NCBI GenBank assembly: GCA_022661535.1
Contig: JAKULF010000001.1
Coordinates: 2,976,001 to 3,040,000 of the forward strand
DNA: 64,000 nucleotides
Source of the DNA: Eutypa lata
Lineage: Eukaryota; Ascomycota; Sordariomycetes; Xylariales; Diatrypaceae
Direction: 5' to 3'
In this document: piece by piece, positions 58,501 through 64,000 of the stretch
How positions within the stretch are numbered: the stretch's first letter is position 1
How the letters are laid out: each line of letters starts with the position of its first letter
The notes under the pieces: model-generated
What the model was told of the DNA's origin: nothing
The model's database searches: none
Seen by the model: only the letters and a program-made list of their open reading frames with translations
Translations under genes and position numbers: made by a program

Positions 58501-61500
58501 TTAATAATAATAAATAAAAATACATATTAAAAAGTAATAATAATAAATTAATTATTTTTTAATATATAATATTTAAATTTAATAATAACGAAAAAATTAT
58601 AATAAATAAAAACATTATAAAAAAAATCATTTTATAACATCGTTAATTTTATTACTTTAACATTAAACGCTTAATTTAAATTATTAAATAATCTTATAAT
58701 ATAAACTTTAAATTCGAAAATATTAAAGCTTTACTTTATACGATTTATAATATAATAAAAATAAAAAAGTTTTCGTTAAAAAACGTTTAAAAAAAATTAA
58801 CTTATATAAACGAAATTATATAATATAATATAAGTATAATATAACCCGTGTTATTACGTAATAATTTATATTATAATTTAATAATTAAAAATTATAATTA
58901 ATATTATAATATAAAATCGATAAAAACTAAAAGTAATATTTAATAACATTTATAAAATTATATTAAAAAAATAATTTAATATTTTATTAATTAATATTTT
59001 AATAAAAATAATAAAAAAAAAATAATTTAAATTTTAAAATTAAATAATAAACGAAAATTCGATATATTTAAAATAAACGAATTTTATAAAAAACGTAACA
59101 TTAAACTTTAATTATCGTTACTTTATAATTAATATTAAAATAAAATTATAAAACGCGTTATTAAATTTATATAAAATAAAATTAAAACTTATATAATTTA
59201 AATAAAAATTCTTATATATTTTTAAAATTACGTTATAAAAATAATTATCGAAATAATTAATAAAATAAATTAATTATTAATTAAAAGTATAACTTTTATA
59301 AAAATTTATTAAAAAAGTTTAAATTTTAACGATAATTATTTATTTCGTTATAAGCATTTATATATTTTAAAATTACGTTACGTTATATTTATTAATTAAA
59401 AAAAAAAATTTAATTTAAAAAATTAATTAATTAAAATATAAAAGGTATTTTTTTAAAATACGAAAAAAAAAGCAATTATATTATATAATTAATAAAAAAA
59501 AAACGTTTTTTTATAACTTTTTATATTATAATATATAAAAACTTTACGAAATTAAATACTTTTTTTAATTTAAAAAACATTATTCGATTATTTTTAAAAT
59601 AAATTTAAAAACGACTTTATTATTAAATTAATAAAAAAAATAAATAAAAAGTTAATATTTAAAATAATAATAATAACGTTATATTTAATAACGAAACGAA
59701 TAAAAAAAACAAAAAACAACTTATTAAACGTAAACGTAATCGTTCGAAAAAAACAATTCTTAAACTTTATATATATAACGCTTTTAAAAAATATTTTAAA
59801 ATTATAATTAAATTACGTTAAATACGATTTACTTAAAAAAGCGAAAATATTAATAAATATAATTTTAAATTTAATTTTATTAATAATAACATTATAAACG
59901 ATTAAAAACGCGAATTTATAAGCTTTAATAACGCTTTTAAAGTAATAATACAAGCTTACTTTTATATATAAGTAATATTTTTACTCGAAAAAAAACAATA
60001 CGATATTTTCAAAAACCTTTATAAAATATTAAACTTTTTTAAATATTTAAAAATATATAAATTAATAACGATAATATTTAAAAATAATTCGTTATTAAAA
60101 AAAACTTTAATAAATTTCGAAAAAAACTTATAAATAAAAGTAATATTTATAAAAATATAAAAAAACATTAATTAAAAATTATTTAAATTTACTTTATTAA
60201 TTAAAATAATATACGAATATTTAATAAACGTTATATAAATATTATAAAAAAAATTTACATTAATAAATGATTTCGAAAAGTTAAAAGCTTATATATATAT
60301 AAAAAAATTTATATAACGAAAAAATATTAATTATAATAAAACTATTATAATTATAATTTAAATTATACATTAATAAATCTTTATAACTTTCGTAACTTTA
60401 TATAATTAATATATTATATAAATAAACTTTATTATAATATATTTTAATAATAAATTAAAAAAAAATTATTTATAAAAATATTTTCGTTATTAAAAAAATA
60501 CTTTAATATACATTTTAAAAAAAAAAAAAATATAAATATAACTTAAGTTATATTATTTAATTAATAAACTTTTTATATAAATTTAAATAAATTAATATAA
60601 TTTAATAAATAAGAATTAAAGTTATTTTAAAATAATTAAACTTTATAATTTTAATATTAAATAACGTTATTTATTTAAATTTTAAAACAAATAATATTAT
60701 AACTTTATACGTTAATAATTTCTTATTATTTAACGTAAATAAAAAACGTTTTATAAAATTTATAAAGATTATTATCGAAATAATTATTATTAAAAACTTA
60801 AGCGAAATTAATTAATTTTTAAATATTTATATTATTAAATTAAGTTTTATTAATAATATACGTTTAAATTAATAATAATACATTAAAAAGTCGCTTTAAA
60901 TAATAAATATAAACGATATAAAGTTATTATTTATTTCGTTTATTTTAAATTATAAATAATATATAATTTAAAATTAAAAAATTATTATTAAAAACGAAAT
61001 ATTTAAATATATAAACTTAATTAAAAAGTTTAACTTTTTAAGTTATATAATTAAACTTAATATAATTTATATAACGTTTATTTAAGCTTAATTTATAAAT
61101 AACTCGTTATTAAAACATATAAATTATATTAAGCGTTTATTAAAATATATAAATAACATTATAAATTTATCGATTTAATATTAAACTTTAAATAAAAAAC
61201 ATTTATATTATAAATATAACAACTTTAAACTATTTAAAGTAATAAATTTTAATTACGATAATAATTTTAATTTAAATAAATTAATTATAAGTTATATATT
61301 TTATATAATAAAAGCTTTTATTATATAAATTTTAAAGCTTTAAACGATTATTATTCGTTATATAATAAAAGTTAAATACGTAATCTTAAATGTTATAATA
61401 ATAAAAGTAATTAATATTAAAAACTTTTTATAAAAATTTAATTTAATATTTAAAAAACTTATTATTTTATTAAAAGATAATATAAATATATTAAAATAAA

Positions 61501-62344
61501 TAAAAAAAATTATAATATTTAAAAAAAAGCGTTATATTTAAATCGATTATTATTATATACGTTAAAAGATTAATAATAATTACATTAAAGTTTAATATAT
61601 TAAAACGAATAAAAATTTAATAAATAATTTTATTAAACTTTTTAATCGAAAAGCTTTTAACGAATTTATAATAAAATTAAGTTTAAAATTAATTTAAAAG
61701 TTATTTAAAAAATTAAAAAATACATTAATTAATAAATAAATTAAATTAATTAAAGTAATAAAAAAATAATATTTGTTAAATTTTCGTTATAAAAAAAAAA
61801 TCGTTATTTTTTAAAACTTTATATTATCGTAATATTCTTTTTACGATTATCGTATTTATTTAACTTAAAGGCTTTTCTTTTTAATATTTAATTTAAAAAA
61901 TTTAAAGTAATTTTTAAATTAACTTAACTTTTATTAAATAAACTCGTTTTTATCGATTATTTTTCTTAATATTTATAATGTATAATATAAAGAAAAAAAT
62001 TAATAATTAATAACTTTTAATTAAAGTTTTTCGTTATTTTTAAAGTTAAAAATTCCGAACTTTATTTAGCTTTATATAATTAATAATATATCGATTAATA
62101 ATATCGTAAGTTTTATATATAAAATTAAAAAATTTATTAATAAATAACAACTTAATTAAACTTTAAGCGTATATATACGAATAAAGTTATTAATATTACG
62201 ATATAAATAAAGCTAATAATTAAATAATTAAATTACGAAAGTAAATATAAAAATTAAAAATTTAATTTTAATAAATTTATAATTTAATTTTTTAAATTTC
62301 TTAAAGTTTTAAAAAAATTAATTATTCGTTAATATAAAAGAACG

Positions 62345-62559
62345 TATTAATAAATAAAGTACTTTAATAACGATTTATAATAATAATAAAAGGTTAAATA
62401 TTAAAAGTATTTTAAAATATTATATATAATATTTAAAGCATAAAAATTAATATATAATTTAAGCTTATAATTAAATTAATATAAACTTTTTTAAATAATA
62501 ATATAAACTTTATTTTTCGAAAGTTATTTAAAATTAATATTTATTTATATATTTTAATA
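62345..62559 (+). repeat. Right LTR of copia element
   Basis: This copy is 215 bp, the same length as the left LTR with no indels. It is followed directly by AATAC, the right target-site duplicate. Confidence 0.88.
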
Positions 62560-62964
62560 AATACGTTTTAATAATTTTATAATTTTATATTATAAATTAT
62601 TATTAATAATTTTTATATTTATAATCGTTTTAATATTTTAATTATTAATAATAATCGTAATTATAATTAAAATTTTTCTTAATTATTACGTTTAAAAAAA
62701 AAAATATAACTTTTTACTTATAAATAAATTATAAAAACCTTTTTTTTTTTTTTTTTAAACGAAAAATTTTTATTATATAATAAAAGTTAATATAATTAAC
62801 TTAATCTTTAAAAAACCTTTAACTTATTAAAATTTAAACTTAAAAACTATTATATATATAAAACGATTAAGTTATTAAAATTAATTAAAAGTTATTTTAT
62901 AATTAAATCTTATATTATTATTATAATTTACTTTTAAATTATAACGCTTTTTTATATATATAAA

Positions 62965-63265
62965 AGTTTTATAAATTTATAAATTATAAGTTTATAAATT
63001 TATAAATTATAAGTTTATAAATTTATAAATTATAAATTTATAAATTTATAAATTATAAAATTATAAATTAATAAGTTTATAAATTTATAAATTATAAAGT
63101 TATAAATTTATAAATTTATAAGTTATAAATTTATAAATTTATAAGTTATAAAGTTATAAATTATAAGTTATAAAATTATAAATTTATAAATAATTTATAA
63201 ATTTAAAAAATAACTTATAAATTTAAAAAATAATTAATAAATTTATAAGTTTATAAATTTATAAA
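62965..63265. repeat. AT heptamer-based tandem array
   Basis: About 300 bases of irregular tandem repeats built on TTATAAA/AATTTAT units with occasional AAG spacers (AAGTTTATAAATTTATAAAT and variants). It lies about 400 bases outside the right LTR. It could be an AT minisatellite of its own or mutated subterminal repeats of another element. Confidence 0.7.
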
Positions 63266-64000
63266 GTTAAATTTAAAAGAATTAAATATATAAATCGAAA
63301 AAGAAAATATATTTAATTAATTATAATTATAAATTATATATATATTTTTCGAAATAAATACATTTAATTAAAAGTTATTATAATAATAAATATATATTTT
63401 TAAAGTATTTATTACGTAATTAATTAATATTTAATAACGTAATTAAATTACGTAAATTAATAACGTAATTAAATAATTTAAACTTAATATAAAATAATCT
63501 TTAATTAAAATAATCGTAATGTTTAAAAATATACGTAAAATATAAATAAAAATTAAAATTAAAATTAAAAATTTTAAAATAATATATTTTTTATAAATTA
63601 AATATTATTATCGTTTATTTTATATATTAATATATTAATTTCGTTTATTAAATAATTATAAAAAGTTATTTTTAAACGTATAATTTAATATACGTATAAT
63701 ATAATAAAATTTAACGTTTATATTAATATTTATTTTTTTATTATTATAAAAAAATATATATTATTAATTTATATTAACGTATTATTAAATAAAAATTAAT
63801 ATTAATAAATTAATTTTTTTTAATATTTTTTTATTTATTAATTATAATATATTAATTAATTTAAAAAGAAATATATAAAACGAATTATTTTAATATTAAA
63901 AAGCTTTTTTTAAAAAAAATTAATATATAAATTATAATGCGTTTTTTTATATAAAACTTTTATTAATTATAATTTAAAATTTATTATTTAAATAAATAAT

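Larger units (their letters stand above)
55353..62559 (+). mobile_element. RIP-mutated Ty1/copia LTR retrotransposon, full length
   Basis: Two 215-bp direct repeats bound a 7207-bp element, flanked by a 5-bp target duplication (AATAT at 55348-55352, AATAC at 62560-62564). Both LTRs start TA and end TA, as TG...CA would after RIP. Inside, the frame is destroyed by stops, but the order is still readable. A YVDD-type reverse transcriptase box survives as tac-gtt-aat-aat at 60708-60719, with both Asp codons turned to Asn, and the following region fits copia RT. An RNase H-like region follows at about 61190-61440 and its C-terminal AD..TK..LGL-type segment at about 61620-61690. RT and RNase H downstream, close to the right LTR, set the plus orientation. 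About 650 bases lie between the last coding trace and the right LTR. The element is dead. Confidence 0.85.
54576..64000. repeat. AT-rich RIP-mutated block with embedded retrotransposon
   Basis: About 9.4 kb of extremely AT-rich DNA to the end of the window. It includes the copia element at 55353-62559. Outside that element the relics cannot be classified. Residual C sits mainly in CG. Confidence 0.85.

Noticed and set aside
1..64000. Telomere or mitochondrial origin of AT-rich DNA
   Set aside because: No TTAGGG arrays at either end, no mitochondrial genes, and a nuclear-type retrotransposon with RIP-type transitions is embedded.

Overview
The window reads as nuclear DNA of a filamentous ascomycete (Pezizomycotina). 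Genes carry many short GT-AG introns of about 45-160 bases with GCTAAC-like branch points. The families are typical of these fungi: P450, class I terpene synthase, adenylation-thiolation-reductase enzyme, Fung_rhodopsin, DUF7708-type protein, QDE-1-like RdRP and But2-like secreted protein. Normal-GC gene DNA is cut sharply by extremely AT-rich blocks that look like repeats destroyed by repeat-induced point mutation (RIP). I cannot name the species.

Layout. 1-1380: AT-rich RIP block. 1828-16272: secondary-metabolism region, with a cytochrome P450 (-) head-to-head with a sesquiterpene-type synthase (+, nine exons), a seven-helix Fung_rhodopsin protein (-), a 1069-residue A-T-R NRPS-like reductase (+, thirteen exons) and an alpha/beta hydrolase (-) interrupted by one TGA. 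16831-23324: a small cysteine-rich secreted protein, an atypical protein kinase, a short gene broken by one TAG, and an F-box-like protein. 24071-38197: an RNA-dependent RNA polymerase, a dynamin-family GTPase, a large AAA ATPase with an in-frame TGA at a conserved tryptophan, and a DUF7708-type protein. 38198-47523: a tRNA-like pol III element, a short-chain dehydrogenase, a possible MITE relic, a SnoaL/NTF2-like protein, a secreted But2-like protein and an MFS transporter. 47970-53130 and 54575-64000: AT-rich RIP blocks around a 1.4-kb island of normal composition (53133-54575) that holds foldbacks, a tRNA-derived SINE-like sequence and tandem repeats.

The second large AT block contains a complete but mutated Ty1/copia retrotransposon, 55353-62559. 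It has two 215-bp LTRs that differ only by transitions (17 by eye, no indels), a 5-bp target duplication with one transition, and recognisable reverse transcriptase and RNase H traces. In a sampled stretch of the AT blocks, remaining C residues sit almost only in CpG or CpT, so the mutator spared CpG.

How the genes may work together (inference): the terpene synthase, P450, A-T-R enzyme and perhaps the hydrolase could form a metabolite cluster; the dehydrogenase, NTF2-like protein and MFS transporter could be a second small set. The RdRP, dynamin-like GTPase, AAA ATPase and DUF7708 protein in one run resemble an accessory, defence-like neighbourhood beside a genome-defence-mutated compartment. 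Four otherwise coherent genes each carry one small disabling change, three of them nonsense codons explicable by C-to-T transitions.
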